Origin: Azorhizobium doebereinerae UFLA1-100
GTDB taxonomy: Bacteria > Pseudomonadota > Alphaproteobacteria > Rhizobiales > Xanthobacteraceae
Direction of reading: 5' to 3'
NCBI RefSeq assembly: GCF_000473085.1
Contig: NZ_AXBA01000020.1
Coordinates: 1 to 64,000, forward strand
Length of the DNA stretch: 64,000 nucleotides
A program made the position numbers and the translations under genes. The notes beneath the pieces are model-generated. The model saw nothing but the letters and a program-made list of their open reading frames with translations, did no database searches and was not told where the DNA came from. How positions within the stretch are numbered: the first letter of the stretch is position 1; each line of letters opens with the position of its first letter. Below, in pieces: positions 56,044 through 64,000 of this stretch.

Positions 56044-56874
56044 ATGCTGATTGCCCAACTGACCGATACCCACGTCCGCCTGCCCGGTCGCCTCGCCTAT
56101 GGCGTGGTGGATACCGGTGCCTATCTGGAGCGGGCGGCGGCGCGCCTGCGCGCGCTCAGCCCCCGGCCGGACGTGGTGCTCGTCACCGGCGACCTGACCG
56201 ATTTCGACAAGCCGGAGGAATACGGCCGCTTCCGCAGCCTCACCGCGCAATTGCCCATGCCGATCTATCCGGTGCCGGGCAATCACGACAGTTCCACCGG
56301 CCTGCGCGCCGCCTTTCCCGAGATCGCCGCGCGGGCGTCCGGCGGGCCGGACAGCAAGGTCAATTACGTGGTGGAGGAGCATGCGGTCCGCCTTGTCATG
56401 CTGGACAGCTCGGTGCGCGGCAAGCCGCATGGTGAGCTGGGGCGCCGGGCGCTCGCCTGGCTCGACGGGCAGCTCGCGGTGGCGCCGGAGCGGCCGACGC
56501 TGATCGCCCTGCACCACCCGCCCTTCCTCACCGGCATCCGCCACATGGACGTGCAGAACCTGGCCGACGCTGCCGCGCTGGAGGAGGTGGTGGCGAAGCA
56601 CCCGCAGGTGCTGGGCCTGGTGTGCGGCCATGTCCACCGCGCCGTCACCACCAGCTTCGCCGGCCGGCCGGCCACCATCGGCCCGGCTCCGGCCCATGCG
56701 GTGAGCCTCGCGCTCGGGCCGGATGCGCCGCCCAGCTTCCACATGGAGCCGCCGGCGATGAGCCTGCACCGGTTCGCCGACGGGCGGCTCGCCACCCACA
56801 CCAGCTTCATCGGCCCCTATGACGGGCCGTATCCCTTCTTCGACGCCCACAACCGGCTGGTGGGCGAGGACTGA
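56044..56874 (+). CDS. GpdQ-like metallophosphodiesterase
   Basis: 276 aa, like Enterobacter GpdQ (about 274). The calcineurin-fold metal motifs are complete: QLTDTHVR, VTGDLTDF, VPGNHDS, ALHHPPF and CGHVHRAVT. GpdQ hydrolyses glycerophosphodiesters and other phosphodiesters; CpdA-type cAMP hydrolysis is the main alternative. As last gene of a LacI-controlled ABC operon it probably splits what is imported. Cytoplasmic, no signal peptide. Confidence 0.85.
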   Translation: MLIAQLTDTHVRLPGRLAYGVVDTGAYLERAAARLRALSPRPDVVLVTGDLTDFDKPEEYGRFRSLTAQLPMPIYPVPGNHDSSTGLRAAFPEIAARASGGPDSKVNYVVEEHAVRLVMLDSSVRGKPHGELGRRALAWLDGQLAVAPERPTLIALHHPPFLTGIRHMDVQNLADAAALEEVVAKHPQVLGLVCGHVHRAVTTSFAGRPATIGPAPAHAVSLALGPDAPPSFHMEPPAMSLHRFADGRLATHTSFIGPYDGPYPFFDAHNRLVGED

Positions 56875-56894
56875 GCGGCCCCGCCTTCGACCCG

Positions 56895-58145
56895 TCAGCC
56901 AGCCGGGTCGAAGGCGGTGACGAAGCCGTGCAGCACCTGCGCCGCAAGGCCGATGTCCGCGGCTTCGGCATGCTCGCGCGGGTTGTGGCTGCCGTTCGTT
57001 GAGCGCACGAACAGCATGACGATGGGCATCGCGCCGCTGAGCGACAGCCCGTCGTGGCCGGCGCCGGAGGGCAGGCGGTGGGCCGGAAGGCCGAGCCGCT
57101 CCGCCGCGTGGCTCAGCGCCGCCTGGAAGTGCGGGTCGCAGGGCGCGGCCGCCGCCTCATAGGTCACGTCCAGGCGGGCCTGGAGGCCGCGCGCCGCCGC
57201 GATGTCCCGGATGCGCGCCGTGATGTCGGCGAACGCCCGCAGGCGCTGGCCGTCGTCCGGCGCGCGCACGTCGAGCGAGAAGCGCACCGTGCCCGGCACC
57301 ACGTTCACCGCCGCGCCGGGAATGGCCAGCGTGCCAACCGTGGCGACGAGGCCGGTCTCGCCTTTCGCCCGCGCCTCGGCGGCGAGGATCATCTCCGCCG
57401 CCCCGGTCAGCGCGTCCTGGCGCATCTCCATCGGCAGGGTGCCGGAATGGCCCGCCTGCCCGCGCACGTCCACCACCGCGCGCGTCGCCCCGGCGATGGC
57501 GGTGACGATGCCGAGCGGCAGGCCCAGCGCCTCCAGCACCGGCCCCTGCTCGATATGGGCTTCCACATAGCCGAGCGCGCGCCCGGCGCGGGAGCAGGCG
57601 GCGATGGCCGCGGGATCGGCCCCGAACGCCTCCAGCGCGGCGCGCCGGCTGATGCCGTCCGCGTCCCGATCGTCCAGCGTGGCCGGGTCGAAGCGCCCGG
57701 CGAGCGCCCGCGAGGAGGTGAGCGTGGAGGGAAAGCGCACGCCCTCCTCGTCGGCGAAGGCGACCACCTCGATGGGGAAGGGCAGGCGCGTCCCGTCGGC
57801 ATGGAGCCGTTCCACCACGGCGAGGGCGACCACCACGCCGAGATTGCCATCGAAGATGCCGGCGTTGCGCACGGTGTCGATGTGCGAGCCGAGGATGAGC
57901 GGCGGCATGCCGGGCGTTCCGCCCTCATAGCGGCCCACCACCGCGCCGGTGGCGTCGAGATGCACGGCCATGCCGGCGCCGGCGAACCAGCGCGCCACTT
58001 CGCCCGCCGCCGCCTTGTGGGCGGGGGAGAGAGAGAGGCGGGTCATCTCGCCGGGCACGTCGGTGAAGCGCGCCAGGTCCTTCAGGCGGGCCAGCAGGCG
58101 GCCGCCGTCGAGCGGGTCCGGCGCGGGGGCCTGCACCGTGCTCAT
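56895..58145 (-). CDS. Allantoate amidohydrolase / M20 amidase (hydantoinase-carbamoylase family)
   Basis: 416 aa, Zn-dependent. LGSHIDTVRNAGIFDGNLGV and FADEEGVRFPSTLTSSRALA give metal ligands His, Asp and Glu; GAGHDGLSL and NGSHNPREHA complete the site. It opens allantoate to ureidoglycine/ureidoglycolate with release of ammonia. The ATG overlaps the stop of the PuuE-UraD gene (ATGA). Family members also include N-carbamoyl amino acid hydrolases, but the position in a purine cluster favours allantoate. Confidence 0.85.
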   Translation of the reverse strand: MSTVQAPAPDPLDGGRLLARLKDLARFTDVPGEMTRLSLSPAHKAAAGEVARWFAGAGMAVHLDATGAVVGRYEGGTPGMPPLILGSHIDTVRNAGIFDGNLGVVVALAVVERLHADGTRLPFPIEVVAFADEEGVRFPSTLTSSRALAGRFDPATLDDRDADGISRRAALEAFGADPAAIAACSRAGRALGYVEAHIEQGPVLEALGLPLGIVTAIAGATRAVVDVRGQAGHSGTLPMEMRQDALTGAAEMILAAEARAKGETGLVATVGTLAIPGAAVNVVPGTVRFSLDVRAPDDGQRLRAFADITARIRDIAAARGLQARLDVTYEAAAAPCDPHFQAALSHAAERLGLPAHRLPSGAGHDGLSLSGAMPIVMLFVRSTNGSHNPREHAEAADIGLAAQVLHGFVTAFDPAG

Positions 58146-59587
58146 GCGGCGGCCCCCGCCGCCGGCAGGATGGTCTGGAGGCGCAGCAGGACGATGCGGG
58201 CGATCTGCGCCAGCGCCTCGGCGCGCTCCTGCTCCTGGTCGTGGGCGAGGCGGCGCTCGAAGGCAGCCAGGATCTCCGCCTTGGCGCGGCCGCGCACGGC
58301 CATGATGAAGACGAAGCCGAATTTCTTCAGGTAGGCGTCGTTGAGTTCGGTGAAGCGGGCCTTCTCGGCGGCGGTCAGCGCATCCAGCCCGGCGGAGGCC
58401 TGCTCGTCGGTGGAGGCTGCGGTCAGCAGCCGCGCCGCCGCCAGCTTTCCGGCGAGGTCGGGATGGGCGTTGATGACCGCGAGCTGCCGCTCCACGGGCG
58501 CCGCCTCCAGCACCGCGAGGAGGGCGTCGCGCAGTCCCTCGGCGGTGTCGTGGGCGGGCGTCAGGCCGGCGTCGTACAGCGCCTGCGCGATCCAGGGCGA
58601 ATGCTCGATCACGCCGCCGAAACGTTCCACGAACAGCGCGCGGGAGAGGCGGGAGGGCACGTAGCCGCCCTTTGGCGGGTGGTGGGCCACCCAGTGCCGG
58701 GCGATGTCCAGGCGGCGGGCCACCCAGACGCGCTCGTGGCTGGCGATATGGTCGAGGAAGCGGGCCAGCGCCTGGGCCCGGCCGGGCCGCCCCACGAGGC
58801 GGCAGTGCAGGCCCACGGAGAGCATGCGCGGGGCGGTGGCGCCTTCCGCATAGAGCAGATCAAAGCTGTCGCGCAGATAGGCGAAGAAGTCATCGCCCGA
58901 GGCATAGCCCTCGGGGATGGCGAAGCGCATGTCGTTGGCTTCCAGCGTGTAGGGCACCATGAGGAAGGGGCCCTGGGCGCCCTCCACCCAATAGGGCAGC
59001 TCGTCCGCATAGCTGTCGGCGGAATAGAGGAAGCCGCCCTCCGCCATGGTGAGCGGCAGCGTGTTCTCGCTGGTGCGGCCCTGGTAGAAGCCGAGCGGCC
59101 GCGCGCCGGTGAGTTCCGCCTGGATGCGCACGGCCTCCGCGATATGGTCGCGCTCGGTCTCGGCCGGCAGGTTGCGATAGTCGATCCAGCGCAGGCCGTG
59201 GCTGGCGATCTCCCAGCCGGCCTCGGTCATGGCGGCGGTGGCGTCCGGGTTGCGCTCCAGCGCCTTGGCGATGCCGAACACGGTCACCGGCATGTTGCGG
59301 GCGGTGAACATGCGGTGCAGCCGCCAGAAGCCGGCGCGGGCGCCGAATTCGTAGATCGACTCCATGTTCATGTGGCGCTGGCCCGGCCAGGGCTGGGCGC
59401 CGGAAATGTCGGAGAGGAAGGCTTCGGATTCGCCGTCGCCATGCAGCAGGCAGCGCTCGCCGCCTTCCTCGTAATTGATGACGAACTGGACCGCGACCCG
59501 GGCCTCGCCCGGCCAGCGGGGATGCGGCGGATTGCGGCCGTAGCCGATGAGGTCGCGGGGATAGGCCGGGGCGGGAGGGACGGGCAT
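58142..59587 (-). CDS. Fused allantoinase (PuuE type) and OHCU decarboxylase (UraD)
   Basis: 481 aa. Residues 1 to about 300 are PuuE, a polysaccharide-deacetylase-fold allantoinase (DLIGYGRNPPHPRWPGEARV, NYEEGGERCLLHGD, EIASHGLRWIDY). From about 310 comes UraD: FVERFGGVIEHSPWIAQALY with the catalytic His, INAHPDLAGKL, STDEQASAGLDALT and FGFVFIMAVRGR. UraD decarboxylates OHCU to S-allantoin; PuuE opens the ring to allantoate, so the fusion holds consecutive steps. ATG 59587 is chosen (MPVPPAPAYPRDL), 7 bases after the uraH stop. Confidence 0.9.
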   Translation of the reverse strand: MPVPPAPAYPRDLIGYGRNPPHPRWPGEARVAVQFVINYEEGGERCLLHGDGESEAFLSDISGAQPWPGQRHMNMESIYEFGARAGFWRLHRMFTARNMPVTVFGIAKALERNPDATAAMTEAGWEIASHGLRWIDYRNLPAETERDHIAEAVRIQAELTGARPLGFYQGRTSENTLPLTMAEGGFLYSADSYADELPYWVEGAQGPFLMVPYTLEANDMRFAIPEGYASGDDFFAYLRDSFDLLYAEGATAPRMLSVGLHCRLVGRPGRAQALARFLDHIASHERVWVARRLDIARHWVAHHPPKGGYVPSRLSRALFVERFGGVIEHSPWIAQALYDAGLTPAHDTAEGLRDALLAVLEAAPVERQLAVINAHPDLAGKLAAARLLTAASTDEQASAGLDALTAAEKARFTELNDAYLKKFGFVFIMAVRGRAKAEILAAFERRLAHDQEQERAEALAQIARIVLLRLQTILPAAGAAA

Positions 59588-59594
59588 CGGAACC

Positions 59595-59948
59595 TCAGGA
59601 GCCGCGATAGGTGGAGTAGCTCCAGGGGGAGCAGAGCAGGGGCACATGGTAGTGGCCGTCCTCAACGATGGAAAAGCGCAGCGGGATGGCGTCGAGGAAG
59701 GGCGGCTCGGTCACCTGGGCGCCCGAGGCGCGGAAATAGGCGCCCATGTGGAACACCAGCTCATAGGTGCCGGGCCGGTAGTCCTCGCCGGCCAGCAGGG
59801 GGGCGTCGGTGCGCCCGTCCGCATTGGTGGTCCGGCGGGTGATGAGTTGGCGGGTTCCGTCGGCGGCGAGGGCGAACAGTTCCAGCGCGACCCCGGCCGC
59901 CGGCTTGCCGGCCACCGTGTCGAGAACATGCGTGGACAGCCGCCCCAT
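59595..59948 (-). CDS. uraH: 5-hydroxyisourate hydrolase (transthyretin-like)
   Basis: 117 aa. It hydrolyses 5-hydroxyisourate to OHCU. N-terminal [20 protein letters not shown] and the invariant C-terminal YRGS ([10 protein letters not shown]) identify the family, with active-site His and Arg in both. No signal peptide, so cytoplasmic. It is first gene of the operon uraH, puuE-uraD, allantoate amidohydrolase; the substrate comes from the urate oxidase at 62721. Confidence 0.95.
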   Translation of the reverse strand: MGRLSTHVLDTVAGKPAAGVALELFALAADGTRQLITRRTTNADGRTDAPLLAGEDYRPGTYELVFHMGAYFRASGAQVTEPPFLDAIPLRFSIVEDGHYHVPLLCSPWSYSTYRGS

Positions 59949-59981
59949 CGGAATCTCCCTCGAAGTGCGAGACGGATCCAG

Positions 59982-60006
59982 CGATCAGGCTGTTTCAAGC
60001 TGATCG
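59982..60006. promoter_or_regulatory. Inverted repeat upstream of uraH
   Basis: CGATCAG (59982-59988) and CTGATCG (60000-60006) with an 11-bp spacer, flanked by two GGATCC. It lies 34 bases before uraH in the divergent uraH-permease promoter region. It could be an operator, possibly for the nearby LysR protein, though the arms lack the T-N11-A form. The rest of the 297-base gap shows an AT-rich promoter-like patch at 60070-60140 and nothing else. Confidence 0.35.
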
Positions 60007-60245
60007 GATCCGGCTCCAGCCCTGGCGCCGCCGGGCGCCTCGCGTTTTCGGCGCGCCAGCATAACCGGCGGACAATCGTTTCATTTCCCGAAAAAATCGG
60101 AAGATCTTCTCATTGCACAGATATTCCGCATGACTAAAAAATGACGTCTGATGGTTCCCGACGCGCGCAGACGCGATGCCTGAGCGCCCGGAGACGGGCG
60201 TCGGACAACATCCTTTCAGATCAAAGCTTTTCGCTGGGGGACAGC

Positions 60246-61631
60246 ATGGCCGTTGATGCCGTTGACGAGGTTCTGCCCGCGCCCAGGATGGTGGCGCTGG
60301 GCTTGCAGCATGTGCTGGTGATGTATGCCGGGGCGGTGGCGGTGCCGCTCATCATCGGGCGGGCGCTGAAGCTGCCGCCCGAGGACGTGGCCTTCCTCAT
60401 CAGCGCCGATTTGTTCGCCTGCGGGCTCGCCACGCTGGTGCAGTGCCTCGGCCTGCCCGGCATCGGCATCCGCCTGCCGGTGATGATGGGCGTGACCTTC
60501 GCCTCGGTCGGCCCCATGCTCTCCATGGCCGCGAGCCCCGACGTGGGGCTGCTGGGCATCTATGGCGCGGTGATCGCCTCCGGCCTCTTCGCCATGCTGG
60601 TGGCGCCCTTCATCTCGCGCATGCTGCCGCTGTTTCCGCCCGTGGTCACCGGCACCATCATCATGGTCATCGGCATCTCGCTGATGCGGGTGGGCATCAA
60701 CTGGGCCGGCGGCGGGCTGCCGATGCTCACCAAGATGGTGAACGGCGAGATGGTCACGGTGGCCAATCCCAATTACGGCCAGCTGCCCGGCCTCGGCCTG
60801 TCGCTGTTCGTGATGCTGGTGATCCTGGCCCTGGTGAAATGGGGCAAGGGCTTCCTGGCCAATGTGGCGGTGCTGATCGGCATCGTCGCCGGGGCGATCG
60901 CCGCCAGCGCCATGGGCGTGATGCATTTCGAGAAGGTGGTGGCGGCTCCCTGGGTGGACGTGGTGCTGCCGCTGCACTTCGGCATGCCCACCTTCGCCCT
61001 CGTGCCCATCGTGACCATGTGCATCGTCATGGTGGTGGTGATGATCGAGAGCCTGGGCATGTTCCTGGCGCTGGGCGAGATGACCGGCAAGGCGGTGGAC
61101 CAGAAGGCCCTGGCGCGGGGCCTCAGGGCGGATGGGCTCGGCACCCTGCTGGGCGGCCTGTTCAACACCTTCCCCTACACCTCCTTCTCGCAGAACGTGG
61201 GCCTGGTGGGCGTCACCGGCGTGAAGTCGCGCTGGGTGACGGCGACCGGCGGCGTCATCATGCTGGCGCTGGGGCTTTTGCCCAAGATGGCGGCATTGGT
61301 GGAGGCGGTGCCGCAGGTGGTGCTGGGCGGCGCGGGGCTGGTGATGTTCGGCATGGTGGCGGCCACCGGCGCGCGCATCCTCACCCAGGTGGACTTCAAG
61401 ACCAACCGCTTCAACCTGTTCATCGTCGCCATCTCGGTGGGCTTCGGCATGATCCCTTTGGTGGCGCCGAACTTCTTCAAGGCGCTGCCGCACGACCTGC
61501 ACCCGCTGCTGGAATCCGGCATCCTGCTCTCGGCCATCGCGGCGGTGGGGCTCAACCTGTTCTTCAACGGGGTGAAGGGCGCCAGCGTCGAGGCCGTGGT
61601 CGCCGCCGCCAAGCAGGCGGAGGCGCATTGA
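60246..61631 (+). CDS. Urate/xanthine permease (NCS2 family)
   Basis: 461 aa, about 14 membrane segments. Family motifs: VALGLQHVLVMYAGAVAVPL, the QH pair, LFNTFPYTSFSQNVGLVGVT (the conserved N/T-x-x-x-Q-N motif) and a TM3 YQ-type segment. It imports urate or xanthine by proton symport. ATG 60246 follows GGGGG. It is divergent from uraH and precedes the LysR gene (convergent). Confidence 0.9.
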   Translation: MAVDAVDEVLPAPRMVALGLQHVLVMYAGAVAVPLIIGRALKLPPEDVAFLISADLFACGLATLVQCLGLPGIGIRLPVMMGVTFASVGPMLSMAASPDVGLLGIYGAVIASGLFAMLVAPFISRMLPLFPPVVTGTIIMVIGISLMRVGINWAGGGLPMLTKMVNGEMVTVANPNYGQLPGLGLSLFVMLVILALVKWGKGFLANVAVLIGIVAGAIAASAMGVMHFEKVVAAPWVDVVLPLHFGMPTFALVPIVTMCIVMVVVMIESLGMFLALGEMTGKAVDQKALARGLRADGLGTLLGGLFNTFPYTSFSQNVGLVGVTGVKSRWVTATGGVIMLALGLLPKMAALVEAVPQVVLGGAGLVMFGMVAATGARILTQVDFKTNRFNLFIVAISVGFGMIPLVAPNFFKALPHDLHPLLESGILLSAIAAVGLNLFFNGVKGASVEAVVAAAKQAEAH

Positions 61632-61672
61632 TCCCGCGTCCCGCAAGGCAGGTCCCGAGACCAGCCGTGGGC

Positions 61673-62599
61673 TCAGCCCCGCGGCTGTTCGCCGAGCTTG
61701 GCCAGTTCGGCGGCCACGTGGCGCCGGCCGTCCTCCACCAGCATGTCGGCGAAGGTCTTCACCTTCAGCGGCACCAATTGGCGGGCGGGGTAGAGCACGG
61801 CGAGCGTCATGGGGCGGGGCGCATGGCGCTCCAGCACCGGCACGAGGCGGCCGTCCGCGAGGGCATCGGCCACCTCGAAGCGCGGCTTGACCACGATGCC
61901 CCGGCCCTCCACCGCCCACAGGGTGAGGATGTCGCTGTCGTCCGCCTCCAGATGGCCGGAGACGGGAACGGCAAGGTCCTTGCCTTTGTCGGTGAGCATC
62001 CAGCGGAATTCCCGCAGGGTGGCGAAGCGCAGGAGCAGGCATTGGTGGCGCAGCAAATCGGCGGGCTTCTCCGGGATGCCGTGCCGCTCCAGATAGGCCG
62101 GGGCGGCGCACAGGATGCGGTCCACCTCCGCCACCTTGCGCATGATGGTGCTGGAATCCTCCAGCGTGGCGAGGCGCAGGGCGACGTCGATGGATTCGGC
62201 GATGAGGTCGGGGGTGTGCTCGGACAGGCGCAGCCGGACGTCGATCTGCGGATAGGCGTCCTGGTAGCGCGCCGCCATGGGGGCGAGCAGCCGCCGGCCG
62301 AGGTGCAGCGGCGCCGTCACCCGGAGCGCCCCGCGCGGCAGGGCGCCCAGCTCGGAGATGTTCATCTCCGCCGCCTCGATCAGCCGCAGCGCCTCGGTCA
62401 CCGTCTCGTAATAGACCCGGCCCTGCTCGGTCAGGCTCATGCGCCGGGTGGTGCGGTTGAACAGCCGGCAGCCGAGGTGCTTCTCCAGCACCTGGATGCG
62501 GTGGCTGACCACGTTGGGGGAGACCCGCAGCCGCCGCGCCGCCTCCGAGAAGCTGTCGCTTTCCACCGCCTGGGTGAAAGCCCGCATATTGTCGAGCAC
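61673..62599 (-). CDS. LysR family transcriptional regulator
   Basis: 308 aa from GTG 62599 (reading GVLDNMRAFTQAVESDSFSE as M-LDNMRAF); ATG 62587 is the alternative, and longer starts overlap the divergent gene. The winged HTH is SEAARRLRVSPNVVSHRIQV followed by LEKHLGCRLFNRTTRRMSLT; the effector domain follows. It is divergent from puuD and between purine genes, so it is a likely regulator of urate catabolism, although LysR proteins of this subgroup are functionally diverse. Confidence 0.85.
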   Translation of the reverse strand: MLDNMRAFTQAVESDSFSEAARRLRVSPNVVSHRIQVLEKHLGCRLFNRTTRRMSLTEQGRVYYETVTEALRLIEAAEMNISELGALPRGALRVTAPLHLGRRLLAPMAARYQDAYPQIDVRLRLSEHTPDLIAESIDVALRLATLEDSSTIMRKVAEVDRILCAAPAYLERHGIPEKPADLLRHQCLLLRFATLREFRWMLTDKGKDLAVPVSGHLEADDSDILTLWAVEGRGIVVKPRFEVADALADGRLVPVLERHAPRPMTLAVLYPARQLVPLKVKTFADMLVEDGRRHVAAELAKLGEQPRG

Positions 62600-62720
62600 G
62601 CCGTCGATCCCCCGGATTGCCGGGATCCTATCCAGGCGCGTTTCCCCGGCCAATGCCACACGGTGTTGCAAATGGGAAATTGCGCGTCGAACCGCCGTTT
62701 CCGGCGTCACTGAGGGCACA

Positions 62721-63944
62721 ATGGAACCCATCCTGCACGAATTCGGCAGCCTCCTGCTGCGCTGGGCCCATATCGTCGCCGGCATGGCCTGGATCGGCGC
62801 ATCCTTCTATTTCATGCATCTGGACGCCGCCCTGCGGCCGACGCCGGACCTGCCGGCGGGCAAGGGGGGCGAGGCCTGGGAGGTCCATGGCGGGGGCTTC
62901 TACCAGGTGCGCAAGTACTTGGTAGCGCCGGCTTTTTTGCCCGACCACCTGATGTGGCACAAATGGGAATCCTACACCACCTGGATCACCGGCGCTTTGC
63001 TGCTGGTGTGGACCTATTATTACCAGGCGACGCTCTATCTTATTGATCCCTCTGTGCTTTCCCTGACCCCGCTGACCGCCTTCCTGATCGGCGCCGGTGG
63101 CATCGCCTTCGGCTGGATCTTCTACGACCTCGTCTGCCGCTCCCCGCTGGGCCGGAGCGACCTCAAGGTGGGCCTCGTGGTGTTCGTGTTCGTGGTCGCC
63201 ATGGCCTTGTTTTTCCAGAAGGTTTTCTCGCCGCGCGGGGCGTTCATCCATATCGGCGCGCTGATGGCCACCATCATGACCGCCAATGTCTTCCTCATCA
63301 TCATCCCCAACCAGCGCAAGGTGGTGGCGGCGCTGAAGGCGGGCGAGGCGCCGGACCCGAAGTATGGCAAGATCGGCAAGCTGCGCTCCTCGCACAACAA
63401 TTACTTCACCCTGCCCGTCATCTTCCTGATGATGTCGAACCATTATCCCATCACCTATTCCACCCCCTATGCCTTCGTCATCGTCGCGCTTGCGCTGATT
63501 GGCGGGGCGATCATCCGCGTGTTCTACAATAAGCGCCATGCGGGCCAGGGAAATTGGTGGTGGTGCTGGGGCGTTGCTTTCGCCTGCCTCGTGCTGGCGG
63601 TGGCGTTGTGCCTGACCACCACCCCCGCCGGCCGCACCGCGCTGGGCCTGCCGGCGCTGGTCGGCACCGCCGAGGCCGCCCCCGCCCCGGCCGCCGCCGT
63701 GCCGGGCGAGGTGCAGGACGTGGTGATGGGCCGCTGCTCCATGTGCCATGCGGCGGAGCCGGTCTATGAGGGCATCGCCACTGCCCCGCGCGGCATCCTG
63801 CTCGACACGCCGGAGGCGATGGAACGCAACAAGCCCTTGATTCTCATGCAGGCCGCGCTCACCCACGCCATGCCGCCGGGCAATGTCACCGAGATCACCC
63901 CCGCGGAGCGGGCGGCGCTCAAGGCCTGGGCCACGGCCCGCTGA
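62721..63944 (+). CDS. puuD: PuuD-type membrane urate oxidase with fused cytochrome c
   Basis: 407 aa. About eight membrane helices form the N-terminal DUF989 domain (LLRWAHIVAGMAWIGASFYF at the start, conserved His). A Pro/Ala linker follows, then a short cytochrome c domain with C339-S-M-C342-H343 and Met384 in HAMPPGN as likely axial ligand. PuuD oxidises urate to 5-hydroxyisourate and passes electrons to the respiratory chain, unlike soluble uricase. ATG 62721 is chosen at MEPILHEF. It supplies the substrate for uraH. The 56 bases after its stop hold no gene I can recognise. Confidence 0.9.
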   Translation: MEPILHEFGSLLLRWAHIVAGMAWIGASFYFMHLDAALRPTPDLPAGKGGEAWEVHGGGFYQVRKYLVAPAFLPDHLMWHKWESYTTWITGALLLVWTYYYQATLYLIDPSVLSLTPLTAFLIGAGGIAFGWIFYDLVCRSPLGRSDLKVGLVVFVFVVAMALFFQKVFSPRGAFIHIGALMATIMTANVFLIIIPNQRKVVAALKAGEAPDPKYGKIGKLRSSHNNYFTLPVIFLMMSNHYPITYSTPYAFVIVALALIGGAIIRVFYNKRHAGQGNWWWCWGVAFACLVLAVALCLTTTPAGRTALGLPALVGTAEAAPAPAAAVPGEVQDVVMGRCSMCHAAEPVYEGIATAPRGILLDTPEAMERNKPLILMQAALTHAMPPGNVTEITPAERAALKAWATAR

Positions 63945-64000
63945 TCGGCCCGGCTTGACCTTCATGCGCCCGCGCGCCTATCCCCCACCGTCCACAGAGA

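Noticed and set aside
59949-60245. Purine riboswitch before the urate/xanthine permease
   Set aside because: I could not find a three-way-junction layout or conserved purine-aptamer core; the patch looks like an ordinary promoter region.

Overview
The window is a GC-rich (roughly 70% by eye), gene-dense stretch of a proteobacterial chromosome. TamA/TamB, an IalB-family protein, a blc-type gamma-butyrolactone locus and the mix of catabolic ABC transporters suggest an alphaproteobacterium of the Hyphomicrobiales, plausibly Xanthobacteraceae. That placement is inference; there is no rRNA or other taxonomic marker here. I see no tRNA, rRNA, CRISPR array, prophage or replication origin. The only mobile DNA is the cut end of an insertion sequence at the left edge.

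Left part (1-21.4 kb): the end of an IS5-like transposase; an FAD monooxygenase with its TetR regulator behind a good operator; a DUF3422 protein; an alpha/beta hydrolase; a secreted DUF3443-like protein; a YcbL-like metallo-hydrolase; a diguanylate cyclase; a MarR/Bcr-type efflux pair with two regular operator copies; a membrane protein with eleven 48-residue repeats; argG; a PAP2 phosphatase; a DsbA-fold isomerase; a pair of paralogous small membrane proteins; a VOC protein; rlmN; an IalB-family protein; a quinone oxidoreductase; and a YkvA protein.

Middle (21.4-41.9 kb): the tamA-tamB outer-membrane assembly operon; a D-2-hydroxyacid dehydrogenase gene broken by one in-frame TGA; and a DUF4160/DUF2442-HTH pair with a perfect operator. 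Next is a cyanate module in which a PAS-PAS-AAA-Fis sigma-54 activator diverges from a Tat-exported CmpA/NrtA-type binding protein, permease, ATPase and cyanase (cynS). An inverted-repeat activator site and a textbook -24/-12 promoter lie between them. It is followed by a blcRABC-like locus (IclR regulator, succinate semialdehyde dehydrogenase, 4-hydroxybutyrate dehydrogenase, lactonase) that closes on a UUCG-capped terminator.

Right part (40.3-64 kb): a gamma-glutamyltransferase behind a dipeptide/glutathione-type ABC operon with two tandem, very similar binding proteins; a cysteine-rich secreted protein and an OmpA-like protein; and a LacI-regulated ABC operon ending in a GpdQ-like phosphodiesterase. 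Last comes a purine-degradation cluster: allantoate amidohydrolase, a PuuE-UraD fusion, hydroxyisourate hydrolase, urate/xanthine permease, a LysR regulator and a cytochrome-c-fused membrane urate oxidase (PuuD). Together the cluster would carry urate to ureidoglycolate-level products.

The most interesting parts are the sigma-54-controlled cyanate operon, the repeat protein with its recent 288-bp duplication, the toxin-antitoxin-like DUF pair, and the single-codon pseudogene. Family names come from recognising motifs, not from database searches.
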